This document shows, piece by piece, positions 35,201 to 44,552 of a stretch of DNA of 64,000 nucleotides (position 1 is its first letter; each line of letters opens with the position of its first letter). Source of the stretch: Flectonema sp. DT1601 (lineage: Eukaryota; Euglenozoa; Diplonemea; Diplonemida; Diplonemidae); contig OZ025835.1 in NCBI GenBank assembly GCA_964019425.1, positions 124,001 through 188,000 of the forward strand, given 5' to 3'. Position numbers and translations under genes: made by a program. The notes below the pieces were generated by a model. The model made no database searches and was not told the origin of the DNA. It worked only from the letters and a program-made list of their open reading frames with translations.

Positions 35201-36960
35201 CCAGAGAAGAATGCTGTTGCTTCAAGTAGACGAAGAGTTTGAGAAATCGAACATTTCCTAAAAGATCTCGTCATGACCATGGCTACTCTGTCATCGAGAC
35301 TTGAAATCTTTTTATTAAAATCGATATAAGTTTCTTCAAATGCAGCTGACTGCGGGTCAAGCATTTCAGATGAAAAATTATTCCATCTTAAAAGTTGTTT
35401 CTCAAACTCCTTATTAACCCACGTCATAGTTCGTGATATATCACTTCCTTCATCTCCTCCGGGTTCGAATGTTTTTAAACTTTCGAATCTAATTTTAATT
35501 TCAAAAATATTAATCAGATCCCTCATTCTAAAATCAATGCTGTCGACTCTTCTAAATATAACGTCTTCCTCAATCCACCATCCCTTTAAATGTCTTGAAT
35601 TTATATCTGCTCTGTACGAGTGAAAGATCTCTTTGTATAAAACAGCAACACAAAGACCACTACGAAGCTTCTGAACTACCACAGAAGGAGGAGAATCAAA
35701 CAACCCTGGAGTTTGCAGATATTCAGTAGCTCTCGACACGATTGTATTGCTTATTGTTTTTAACAGTATCGTTAAATTATCAATAGTATAGTGAGTTGAT
35801 GTATGCCACACCAGAGACAACAAGTGAAATACAGGTCTCAAATATCCAGGAATATCGAATAGAGATGAACGTTCTAATCTTTCTAAGGGTTTTTTCAACG
35901 TACTTAGATGTAAATTAATTGAACGTGCTTCTATTAATGAGGTGTCAAGTTCCGACATAAGAACATCAAACGAATTAACGTAAGCACTGTTAGCTTTTGT
36001 TAATGTTAGTATAACATGTCGGACTTTAGAATGAGAGAGCTGTTGAACAATTCCTCGAAGATTGTCATGTCGTTGAAGCCAAAATTGAAGTTCGAGTGAG
36101 GCTCCTGGAAAAACACCTCCAGACTCTAAGCTGTCTAGTTTTGATCCAGATGTTTGGGTGAGGATGCTTCTGATTTGTCTGCTCCATTCTATTATTGCTG
36201 TCTCATAAACATGAATAGCTCTTCTTTTTTTATCTCTCAGAGATGAGGTTACTTCAGCACGCAACACTGGTATTTCTGGGGGCAGTGATAACACAACCTT
36301 ACCTCTTGTCTTTCCATCAAAGTGTTGCAGCATTCCAGTAAACTTCTGAGCTTGTCGTATAGCGTCCTGTTGTATTACTTTAGGCCAATTTATATTATTC
36401 TTACCAGACAGTAGGTAAGGTATAAATATTGCTTCTAACTTAACTCTGGTAAACTTCAAGTAATCTGAACAAAAACTTGAAAGGATAACTTTCGAAGAGA
36501 AGCGATGTACGTCTTCATGAGATAGAATTGGAGTACGAGAACCATCAGCTTCAAGTACCGGATGAACAGGTGATGATAACCAAAATACTAAACATTTACG
36601 TGGTTTTGAAAAGCTCAATGAAAGAGATTGAGAGAGACATAAATCATCATCATCGCTGACGTACCAAACTAAAAGAGGAATTGCATTAGAAAGAAACTTC
36701 TCCACCAGAGAAATCATTTCTTCATTAAACAATTGTCTCCACCAGGATGTCTGCGCCTTTAGCTTCAGGGAAGAGCAGACCCTTTCCCGCAGCCATGAGA
36801 CTTGAGGTAAATCAAAAAAAATCGCTTCACGGTTGCTTAAGAACACACGATCTTCTCTCTCTACGTCTACCTCGAACCCGAAGTTGCGTGTTGACGACGA
36901 TAGCATTCCCGTGTTCGACATCATACTTGCTCGTGACGGCTTCTCATCCGTCTTCGCCAT
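21755..36960 (-). CDS. axonemal dynein heavy chain, outer-arm beta-like, four exons
   Basis: Exons 36960-32898, 32181-22157, 22083-21909 and 21822-21755 join in frame to 4776 aa, the usual size for outer-arm chains. Exon 1 is the DHC_N1 tail. Exon 2 starts in the linker and holds AAA1 to AAA6: Walker A GPPGTGKTE (about residue 2010), GAAACGKTT (2300), GINGVGKSF (2635) and GPPGIGKRS (3000), the AAA1 Walker B CFDELNR, the coiled-coil stalk with microtubule-binding tip (about 3220-3520), then AAA5/6. The small last exons complete the C-terminal domain (YTCPVYRTSERG, WILRGTCAVL). Phrases such as HYDWGLRA and the ELKSF...DRSW...TKS-AAAGLC stretch favour the beta class (DNAH9/11/17). Oddities are an Asn/Thr/Ser-rich insert near residue 4450-4500, an acidic insert near 1200, and a non-canonical AAA3 Walker B (VWVLEDM). 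An acceptor-like AG lies 14 bases before the ATG. Confidence 0.93.
32182..32897 (-). other. long first intron of the dynein gene
   Basis: 716 bases, against 52-88 for most other introns here. Donor GTATGT follows TTTACAG; the acceptor CAG follows an A-run of about 30 in the sense strand (32185-32216 on plus). Exon phases match exactly (TTT ACA G/TC AAC). It contains a GC-rich hairpin cluster at 32600-32775 and an 87-codon stretch open and in frame with exon 2. Confidence 0.85.
32600..32775. ncRNA. candidate intron-hosted structured RNA
   Basis: A GC-rich island in AT-rich DNA with four good inverted repeats in order: CTGGT/ACCAG (32616-32620, 32626-32630), ACGCCAG/CTGGCGT with a 3-base loop (32649-32655, 32659-32665), a 10-bp helix with one bulge and one wobble (32673-32682 with 32715-32725), and CGATCAC/GTGATCG (32733-32739, 32764-32770). 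Overlapping reading frames on both strands are short and unlike known proteins. I could not match it to U snRNA, SRP, RNase P/MRP or tRNA by motif. The strand is undecided. Confidence 0.4.
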
Positions 36961-38670
36961 CTTATTTAAGGAATCTGTGTGGAGGAAATTAACTTACTTA
37001 CGGATAGTAGGAAAAAATCCTTATCTCATAATTACGTACAAGGAAGACCAGCTAGCTGATCTGATAATGTGATTGTGTTCTTTTTTTGACAAAAAAACAA
37101 AGGTTTTTCTTTTTTTTTTTTTTTTTTTTTTGTTTCCCCATTTTTTTTTTTTCCCTTCAAAAAAAAATTCATTTTCTGTTGATCCTGCGCAAGTCTTCTA
37201 AAGGGACACCAGTAAGCCGTGTTCGATAAGCCCTGCCTCTGATGACAGAGTGCGCCAGCACTCAAGCAACATCAACCAGACTGCCCAGAAACTTAAATTG
37301 TAGAGTGGCAGTGGAAAAAGATTATAAAGAGAGAAGTATGGATTAAATGATATCGCGATTATATCAAAGTGAGTAATGAATTATATAACGATATTAAGGG
37401 TCAGAAGTGGTGACAAACACCGTTTTTGAATGTATGGTAAGAGCAGCGGACAACCACCCCAATCCGTATCCGTTTCCGTTATTTGGATGAGGGTAGTTTT
37501 TTTTTTTGAATTACTAATTTTTTGAGCAAGGAATTAGTTAGCTTAGCATTAGAGTCATCACGAATAAATAAATAACCAATCAAGGAATAAATAGCTAGTC
37601 GTGATTAAAGAATTGCATTAAAATAAACTAAATAGAAAGAAAAAAAAAGTAAAACACAAACAGCAAGGATTGCCAAATCACGATAAAGTGAAGACCTACT
37701 ATGTCACAGGCGGAAGTGAATTGGGAACGTTCAGCTCACTACAAACTTTTAATAATTGCAACAGGAAAAAAAAAAATAAATAAAAAAATAACGAAAAACA
37801 TCTTGCTAAATAGTCAAAGAGGTAAACGAGGGACGCCCTCCAAGACTATCAGTCGCGTGGGTAAGGCAGATCGCACTTCTTTTTTATATATAGGAAGCAT
37901 CCGTGGAATCTAAGGGAGAGAAGACTAAGGTAAGTTCAATCGGGACAAGTATTAACGAGCAGCAATTCGCTAAAGGGGTACAGTGGCTTGAAAGGAACAT
38001 AATAACATTTAAAATGAACCACAACGCAATAAAGGTATCTAGGTTCATTATTTATTTATTATTAATTATTATTATTATTTTTTCATTTTTTTTGACAAGA
38101 GAGGGGGGAGGGAAGGGAAGAGATGAAAAAAATGAAATTTAAAAAAAAAAAAAAAAAAAACTTCACAATAGTGGGTACCCACTGCCTTGAATGTACAAAA
38201 AAAAAACAAAAACAAAGATCGCATAATGTGCACTTAGGTTTAGATACCCAAAGAACTATTAAACGATAATATGTCAGATGTTTTATACTTTATTGGTAAC
38301 CTACTTAATGCGTCCTCCATAAGAAAGAAACAAGAAAAAAGAAGAAAAAAAAAAAGGGGGGGGTGAAAGGGAATGGAAATTGGAGCGACCACAAAGTAGC
38401 CATCAAAATAATCTACAAGAGAACAAGGAATAAAAAGAAATTGTTCTTCGAAATGGAAAGAAAGGAAAAAAAAAAAAAAAATCTTACAACATCCGCAAAC
38501 GTAAGTATTGAAAATACCTTTCCCGAGAAATTAATACTTTTTTTTTTTTTTTCTTTTTTTTGTGTCTTTTGTGAATAAAACAGTTGTCAGGAGTGAGTCT
38601 TATCAAACGTAAAAATCTATATCGTGATTGCACAGCTATTCAGCTGCTTAAAGACATTTGCCTGTCTGAA
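36961..38670. other. 1.7-kb spacer with A/T runs and one GC-richer island
   Basis: No gene is supported. Runs of A or T lie at 37110-37130, 38140-38160, 38467-38480 and 38538-38551. Bases 37175-37305 are less AT-rich and contain a CTCTG/CAGAG hairpin (about 37231-37244); all frames there are short. A frame at 37701-37913 on the plus strand is Lys-rich and not convincing. Confidence 0.4.
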
Positions 38671-39921
38671 TTATTCTTTCGAACGTGATGGAGTAAGAGC
38701 TCCATAAGTACTATGTGCAGAAGGGGTAACTTCTTCACCGCCTCTCCCGGATCTTCCAGCTGGTGTTCCTGTATGGATATCTAAATCATGAATGAGGTTC
38801 ACATTGAATTCTTTCATGTAGTTTTTCATTGGTCGCAGAACACGTTGTGGAAATGAGCGATCTTTTAGAACAGTAGAGAGCAGTCTCTTATTAGACACAG
38901 AGTATCTTCTCATAATATGCTGAAGTGTTGGTGGAGCAGCCCAGTCTTCTACGACTAGCTCTACCAGTTCATTCTCACGACGAGAAGAACCTCCAAAGAT
39001 ATAAATCACTCCTGAATCAGTTGACACAGATGTGTGCGCAAAACGATTTTCACCAGCGCATGGCACTCGTTTCCATGTTGCGTCAGTTATGTCAAGGATC
39101 CACAAGTCACCAATAACACCTTCCTCATCACATCCTCCCATTACCAAACAGCGATTACCAATACAAGTCATAGAGTGGTATGTTCGTGGTCTAGGTTTTG
39201 CACTACTTTTCATTATTAATTCCGTCCAACTATTTGTGATAAGATCGAAGAGGTAAACATCATTCCAGTATCTGTCTCTTCCATATCCTCCAAATACTAA
39301 CATTTTATTGTTACACAGAACTGAACGATGACCTACTCTCCCACCAGGTATGATGTTGGTGGTTGGCAATACTTGCTTCCATTCAAAAATGGACTTCTCA
39401 AAATCACATTCTAATTTCCAAATATCATTATGATATCTTAATGAGGTGTCCCATCCACCGAATATATACATGCTATTATTAAAAACTATTGAACTATGAC
39501 CTCCTCTTGCACATGGAGGTGGAGTTCTTGACTTAATAGTCGACCATTGAAAGGTCGTCATGTCCAAAGCGTACGTATCACGAAGACATTCATCACCTGA
39601 GAATCCACCGAATACAATCATTTTGTTTGACATCACACCAGCGCAGTGTGCTCGTCTGCATGTCGGACCATTGCGACTGCGCTCAGCTTCTGGGTATGAT
39701 GTTGGATTTTCCCATGTACCCGTAGCTATGTCAAATAACAACAAATCTCCTAAAAAATTATTTTCCTTCAGATCATGTCCTCCAAAAGTTATCATTTTTC
39801 CATTATGCAACACTGCTGTGTGCTTATTTCTAACAACGTGTTCTATATGTGGGCAAGAGTCTAGATTGCGCCATCTTCGGAGACAGGAAAGTGTGGGGGG
39901 TTCACTCAGTTGGGTATTCAT
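38671..39921 (-). CDS. Kelch-repeat beta-propeller protein, 416 aa
   Basis: Residues about 30-330 form six Kelch blades, each with the GG doublet and downstream Tyr/Trp: KMITFGGHD, KMIVFGGFSGD, SMYIFGGWDT, KMLVFGGYGRD, RCLVMGGCDEE and VIYIFGGSS. Between blades the pattern H(S/T)xV and W is regular (RRAHCAGV, RGGHSSIV, RVGHRSVL, RTYHSMTC, RFAHTSVS). The C-terminal 85 residues have no known domain and end in a Ser/Thr-rich tail. Proteins of this shape are scaffolds or adaptors; no BTB, F-box or catalytic part is present, so no role can be given. An acceptor-like AG after a T/C-rich stretch lies 17 bases before the ATG (39939-39940). Confidence 0.9.
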   Translation of the reverse strand: MNTQLSEPPTLSCLRRWRNLDSCPHIEHVVRNKHTAVLHNGKMITFGGHDLKENNFLGDLLLFDIATGTWENPTSYPEAERSRNGPTCRRAHCAGVMSNKMIVFGGFSGDECLRDTYALDMTTFQWSTIKSRTPPPCARGGHSSIVFNNSMYIFGGWDTSLRYHNDIWKLECDFEKSIFEWKQVLPTTNIIPGGRVGHRSVLCNNKMLVFGGYGRDRYWNDVYLFDLITNSWTELIMKSSAKPRPRTYHSMTCIGNRCLVMGGCDEEGVIGDLWILDITDATWKRVPCAGENRFAHTSVSTDSGVIYIFGGSSRRENELVELVVEDWAAPPTLQHIMRRYSVSNKRLLSTVLKDRSFPQRVLRPMKNYMKEFNVNLIHDLDIHTGTPAGRSGRGGEEVTPSAHSTYGALTPSRSKE

Positions 39922-40470
39922 ATTATTCCCGTTGCAGTCTGTAGATGAATAGAGTAAAACAATACTAAAGTGAGCTCACTACTACGTTAGTAGATCCTGT
40001 TGTATGAAATAGAACGTATCAATTATTTCTTGTGAAAGGTAATAAAAAAGACAAACTAACACAGTAACACCGGGAACCAAGAATCGCTCGCTACCAGCTT
40101 TGTCGTTGCCAGACGAGGAAAGACTCAAAGAACGAGATAAAAAAAAAAGAAAAAGAAACAAAGAGAAGATTACCAAATGAATGAACTGCTCAGTAACTGC
40201 ATAATACTTATTATTACTTTCGGGAAAATCAGGTATGCATCAAACTCCATAAACTACCAAGACCTGGAACTTCGATTCCCATGCTTCTCATTCTCTTCTC
40301 ACAATGTAATCCGTAAAGATAATCTGATGGATAGACAGGTTTTAAGTGTTTGAGAAGATTGGGAATTAGGAAATCGTCTCCGTTTGTGTGTCTTCAATAG
40401 CATGTTCAAGTTCAAGTTCGAGAGGTTTTTTATATATCAACCTGTGGGACTACAAAGAGATTGCAGGGCT
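39922..40470. other. spacer between Kelch gene and Gly-rich gene
   Basis: About 550 bases holding the Kelch leader and the Gly-rich gene's 3' UTR. It contains one protein-like open piece, 40229-40393, listed separately. Confidence 0.4.
40229..40393 (-). pseudogene. orphan open segment, exon or gene remnant
   Basis: 54 codons ending in TGA, with a normal protein-like translation (for example FLIPNLLKHLKPVYP and MRSMGIEVPGLGSLW). No ATG opens it and an in-frame TGA lies just upstream. A different frame just upstream is also protein-like (LELELEHAIEDTQTE), so a frame break near 40390 would fit a decayed gene. It may instead be an exon whose partners I cannot find. The family is not recognised. 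Confidence 0.25.
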
Positions 40471-41004
40471 TTAAACTCCCCCAGCAGGTGGGTAACCAGC
40501 ATTTTGTGCAGGTGGGTAACCAGTATTTTGTGGTGGATATCCAGCGTTTTGTTGCTGAGGAGGGTACCCGTTATCTGGTGCCACGGGGTACTGCTGACCA
40601 TCTGCAGGGTATTGTTGAGCACCATCTGGTACGTAGCCTTCTTCACCTTCACGCTTACCAACAAGATTAGCAAGCATGCCGAGTTTACCTCCACCTCCAC
40701 CTCCACCACCTCCTACCATTCCAGCGAGTTGACCCAGCTGTCCCATTCCACCTCCTCCTCCTCCTCCGCCACCGTACCCACCACCTCCGCATTGCTGGCC
40801 ATATCCTCCTCCTCCTCCGCATGGCTGGCCGTATCCTCCCCCACCTCCGCCGCCGTAGGTGTTGGCACCATAGCCCCCTCCCCCTCCCCCTCCTTGACCA
40901 CCATGTCCATGTCCAATAACACCGTCACCGTTCAAATCCATGTGAACCTTGTCTTCCGCCATCTTAATGGCTTCGTTCACAATCTTCTGTTTCATGCCGT
41001 GCAT
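40471..41004 (-). CDS. Gly-rich protein with YPP-repeat tail, 177 aa
   Basis: Start chosen at MHGMKQKIV, because an acceptor-like CCAG (41024-41025) lies 19 bases before it; a longer frame from 41070 would add a hydrophobic leader that is probably leader RNA. Residues 1-30 are an amphipathic helix followed by DLNGDGVIG, a Ca-binding-loop-like motif. Next come Gly runs with Tyr (GGGGYG) and a GMGQLGQLAGMV spacer, then a tail of repeated GYPPQ/GYPPA units like the YPP-rich arms of annexin VII, scramblases and squid rhodopsin. Such proteins tend to phase-separate or bind membranes and calcium; the exact role is unknown. Confidence 0.75.
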   Translation of the reverse strand: MHGMKQKIVNEAIKMAEDKVHMDLNGDGVIGHGHGGQGGGGGGGYGANTYGGGGGGGYGQPCGGGGGYGQQCGGGGYGGGGGGGGGMGQLGQLAGMVGGGGGGGGGKLGMLANLVGKREGEEGYVPDGAQQYPADGQQYPVAPDNGYPPQQQNAGYPPQNTGYPPAQNAGYPPAGGV

Positions 41005-41197
41005 CTTGTTAACAGTTGTGTGGCTGGTTAATAGAAGTGAGAATAAATAAAAAATCAAAACAACCCACATTTAATTATTACTAAACAGAATATAAAATAG
41101 TTATAATATACTAATAATTGTGTAAGTGGTAAACTGAGCTGAGTGTGAGCATCAATTCCCCGTATGACGTAATTTGTAATATTGTCCAGAAAACTCC

Positions 41198-43702
41198 TCA
41201 CTGAATCTCCTGAAGAAACTTCTGTAGTACTATTCTCACTCTCGATGTTAATGTCTCCGAATGTTGTGATAGGATAGAAGTCACGACATCAATATCGACT
41301 GAAGGTCCAAAGTGTTGCAAACTGCACTTTAAAAGTGACGTCAAATCCGATTGAGCTGCGTAACAAATAACTTCCGATGAGAAGTCACTGCAACTCCCTC
41401 CAGAAGAGCTTTCTCTAGTCGCCATAATTTTGAGAGTCGCTGAGTGCATATCACTAATGTTTTCATCACCAGATAACCTCATTAAATTATACAGCACAAA
41501 GTACTTCCAAATACTGTCATCGTTAACAGCAGGGACCATTTTTATATTATCTTTTTCAGATGTTCCAGAAGCAGATGATGGAGCTACAGCCAAGTCCATT
41601 TTAAATATCGATTCTGAACATGACTCTGTTATTAATAACCATTTCTGTCTTCCACAACGATATGCTGCTAGAAATGTTGGTTCTTGAATAAATGATTCTG
41701 TGAGTATACCAGATGATTGTGATGAAGAAGGAGGTCGACAAATATTTGTGTATCTGGGTCCCACAGGAGGTGTTACTCTGAGACCTGATGAGCAACGTGT
41801 TTTGGTTCCAAGGCATTTCTCTTCTGGAGTAATATCAGATATTTTCCCAACAAAGCAACCCGTCGCGTCAACACATATTCTCATAGCACATATTCGATTA
41901 TTACCAGTATCTGAGATATAGAACGTAAACGGTGCCCCGACATCATCAGGAGGGAAATCAACATTCTCAGGATCTGCGACAATATCTGTTGGAGTGTTGA
42001 AGCGAGCTACGGTATGCCAACCAACTTCCTTTCCTGGGGTATCAATCTCTCCAGCTAATACAAACGGAGAACTGTTAACTTCAGTAGGACAACATGCGAA
42101 AACACAGTGTTGTGTTGAGCTAACTACTAAAAGATATTTTCCCCAACTGGTCAATGCCGATGGTGAGAATCCAAAAAGTGATAACTCCGACCTCGCATGT
42201 TGAATACTTGGGACAATAGACCCAAATGGTTTCCCACAACAACCGAATGCCGTATCGTATGTTTGAATCAGTTTCAATTTATCAACAAGACTTTTGTTAT
42301 AACGACACCCGAATCCAGAAACAACACAAACTTCCCATGAATGACGATCAACAGTTATAACACAACCATGTGAGATAACTATAACAACAATAAGACTGTT
42401 ACTATACTGATAGATTTCACCCAAGATAACTGAAGGAGGTTCTGATCCGTAGACTTGTTCCTCAAGTTGAGATGGTTCTATTTGAATATTATTTATAATA
42501 CTTTCTGATCCTTGACTTATGTCAACGACCCTAATAAAAGGTCCATCAGTAACATAAATAAGATTTTCTTCAACCCTTTCAGCTGACATACCTTCACTTT
42601 GATATTGTTTATTCTCAGCAACACAAATACCCAAAGGCATAACAAACGAACAGTCTACAGAACTTCCATCTAATCTCACAGACCTGAAGTATGGATTACC
42701 AATCAGGTACTTAAAACTATCTTCTGATGAAGTTTCAGATTGGAGTGGTGCGTAGTAACACGGCTTGTGTCTGAACATAGAAACTGATGAACTATATTTT
42801 AAATGAACAAACAAACAATGTCTTCCAACTAAGTCGTGAATGTAAACACAACCAACTAAACACATCTCAATGTAAAAACCGATTTGATGATTTACGAAAT
42901 CTAAAGACACTGATACTTGTACAGTCTTATCACTGTTTGATGAAATTTTTGCAAGAAGTGATTTGGATCGTTCTAAACCGGATTCATCACGCCAGTATAT
43001 CGCATGACGTAATCGAGGACCAGGTTTTAAAGCTGCGATGTTATCCGGAATATCACCCCTGCTGACAGACTTAAATGAATCAACGCTTCCAACCATCGAT
43101 AGGATTCCAACACTAAAACAATCAAAGTTACTAACTTTCATAAACCACACATGATAACCTTCTGAAACAGGTACACTAATACTCGTCCCTGATGATGTTG
43201 GTGTTGATGGTGTTGCTGTAGAGTCGTACTGGGTCAGGTTTATTGATTTTTCACAATGACACGTCCGGTTGTCTAAAGTAAAATGCGATGCGATACCAGC
43301 AGCTCCCTTTAATACGGATTCGGCAGCGATCGATTCTTGAGATTTTATTGAAGAAGAAACTTTTCTTTCTCTGGTACTTGGTCGCTGTGGTGTCGGAGGT
43401 TTTGTCTTATCTCGCTCATAAGTACTCGGCCTAAGTGGTGCTCCAGTTGAAGATGCTCTTTCAGTACTGCTTCTCGTGTTAGATCGACCAGAACCTGCAG
43501 ATGTTCTTTGGTTGACACCCCTTCCAATAAATACATTCTCGACAGCACCTTTCCGCAATACAAATATCCTCGGCCTTCCTGTCTCACTACTGAGAGCAGC
43601 CACTCTGGCTATTTTGTTAAATTCCTGTGCCTCATATTTCCTTGAAAAAACTTCTTCCCGAGAGGGTCTCCAAATACATGTTGCCGTGTATCTCTCTGAC
43701 AT
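41198..43702 (-). CDS. SPRY-like and NHL-like propeller protein, 834 aa
   Basis: Start set at MSERYTATC: an acceptor-like TTTTTTCGTAG ends one base before this ATG, so the 21 extra codons upstream are probably not translated. A Ser/Thr/Arg-rich disordered part covers about 60-150. Residues about 180-320 resemble a B30.2/SPRY fold, with VSVSLDFVNHQIGFYIE matching the D..N..I.FYI.G strand pair and a final SSSVSMF strand. Residues about 480-660 resemble NHL blades, best seen in RFNTPTDIVADP...FYISDTGNNRI. The last 100 residues are helical. A fused SPRY and NHL-like architecture suggests a protein-interaction scaffold, but no catalytic part is visible. The SPRY call is weaker than the NHL call. 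Confidence 0.65.
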   Translation of the reverse strand: MSERYTATCIWRPSREEVFSRKYEAQEFNKIARVAALSSETGRPRIFVLRKGAVENVFIGRGVNQRTSAGSGRSNTRSSTERASSTGAPLRPSTYERDKTKPPTPQRPSTRERKVSSSIKSQESIAAESVLKGAAGIASHFTLDNRTCHCEKSINLTQYDSTATPSTPTSSGTSISVPVSEGYHVWFMKVSNFDCFSVGILSMVGSVDSFKSVSRGDIPDNIAALKPGPRLRHAIYWRDESGLERSKSLLAKISSNSDKTVQVSVSLDFVNHQIGFYIEMCLVGCVYIHDLVGRHCLFVHLKYSSSVSMFRHKPCYYAPLQSETSSEDSFKYLIGNPYFRSVRLDGSSVDCSFVMPLGICVAENKQYQSEGMSAERVEENLIYVTDGPFIRVVDISQGSESIINNIQIEPSQLEEQVYGSEPPSVILGEIYQYSNSLIVVIVISHGCVITVDRHSWEVCVVSGFGCRYNKSLVDKLKLIQTYDTAFGCCGKPFGSIVPSIQHARSELSLFGFSPSALTSWGKYLLVVSSTQHCVFACCPTEVNSSPFVLAGEIDTPGKEVGWHTVARFNTPTDIVADPENVDFPPDDVGAPFTFYISDTGNNRICAMRICVDATGCFVGKISDITPEEKCLGTKTRCSSGLRVTPPVGPRYTNICRPPSSSQSSGILTESFIQEPTFLAAYRCGRQKWLLITESCSESIFKMDLAVAPSSASGTSEKDNIKMVPAVNDDSIWKYFVLYNLMRLSGDENISDMHSATLKIMATRESSSGGSCSDFSSEVICYAAQSDLTSLLKCSLQHFGPSVDIDVVTSILSQHSETLTSRVRIVLQKFLQEIQ

Positions 43703-43920
43703 TCTACGAAAAAAGTAATCAGTCGTTAAGAAAGTATTTTTCAATAACAAATACGAAATCTTCAAAATATCTAATTAATCTGATCAAAATAGTTATTTAA
43801 ATTATTAACCATCGACAGCACAAATGTATATTTCTTAAGTGCCTACACAGAAGCAGTCAGGCAATATGAATAATATAAATAGTTAGATTAGACGACAACG
43901 TCTGGTGTTTAAAAAAAGAC

Positions 43921-44274
43921 CTATGCAGCTGATATTCTTTGAATATCACTTACTATAAAATTCCTACCCCATTTCACAGCTTTACAGACAGTGTTTATGG
44001 CGTCTGATGCTATTGTTGGAGTTCTTAGCAGCGTTGCGGCCATCCAAAGTATTGAAATACCCATAGTAAATGATGACCACAGCGCTGTGTTTCCGATATC
44101 AACTAACGAGGCTCCTCTATTTGCTCGTATTCGAGAATGCTTAGCTATTCGCATTGAACAGAATAAGCATCCAGCTACCACATAAAACTTCGCTTTTACT
44201 CCAACTGCTCCACCCAATACGAATCCAAACACGAACAGATATATAACTTGAAAAGGCATTATCGAAATTTTCAT
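43921..44274 (-). CDS. small membrane protein, 117 aa, unknown
   Basis: Two or three hydrophobic stretches (IYLFVFGFVLGGAVGV, YVVAGCLFCS and SSFTMGISILWMAATLL) separated by an Arg-rich loop (RIAKHSRIRANRG). The Arg-rich loop would face the cytosol. No family recognised. An acceptor-like AG after TCTCTTTCTAACAC lies 39 bases before the ATG (44314-44315). The second Met (MPFQVIY) could also be the start. Confidence 0.6.
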   Translation of the reverse strand: MKISIMPFQVIYLFVFGFVLGGAVGVKAKFYVVAGCLFCSMRIAKHSRIRANRGASLVDIGNTALWSSFTMGISILWMAATLLRTPTIASDAINTVCKAVKWGRNFIVSDIQRISAA

Positions 44275-44552
44275 TTTATTATTTTTATTTTTATTTTTTT
44301 TTAATATCGTGAACTGTGTTAGAAAGAGACTTCATTCTCCCTGTAAACGACTTCTATTTGAAATTATATAATTCATACGTAAGTTGGCTGAATAAAAAGA
44401 AAGTGTAACACAACCTACTTTATTAGCTATTTACTTTATTATTATCAAAAAAAAAAAAGACAAATCTAAATCTAATAAATAAAAAGAAAAAAAAAGGAGG
44501 AGTGGGAGTGGTTACAGTAATATCTACTTTAGAAAAGATCTAGCGATTCACT
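44275..44552. other. AT-rich spacer
   Basis: Under 300 bases with A and T runs. Only leader and 3' UTR sequence is expected. Confidence 0.4.

Noticed and set aside
37701-38142. Two plus-strand frames in the 37-38 kb spacer
   Set aside because: Lys/Ile-rich, no domain, weak start context, and against the strand of every other gene.
40384-41031. 215-codon plus-strand frame opposite the Gly-rich gene
   Set aside because: Antisense shadow of Gly and Tyr codons; the minus-strand protein has recognisable repeats.
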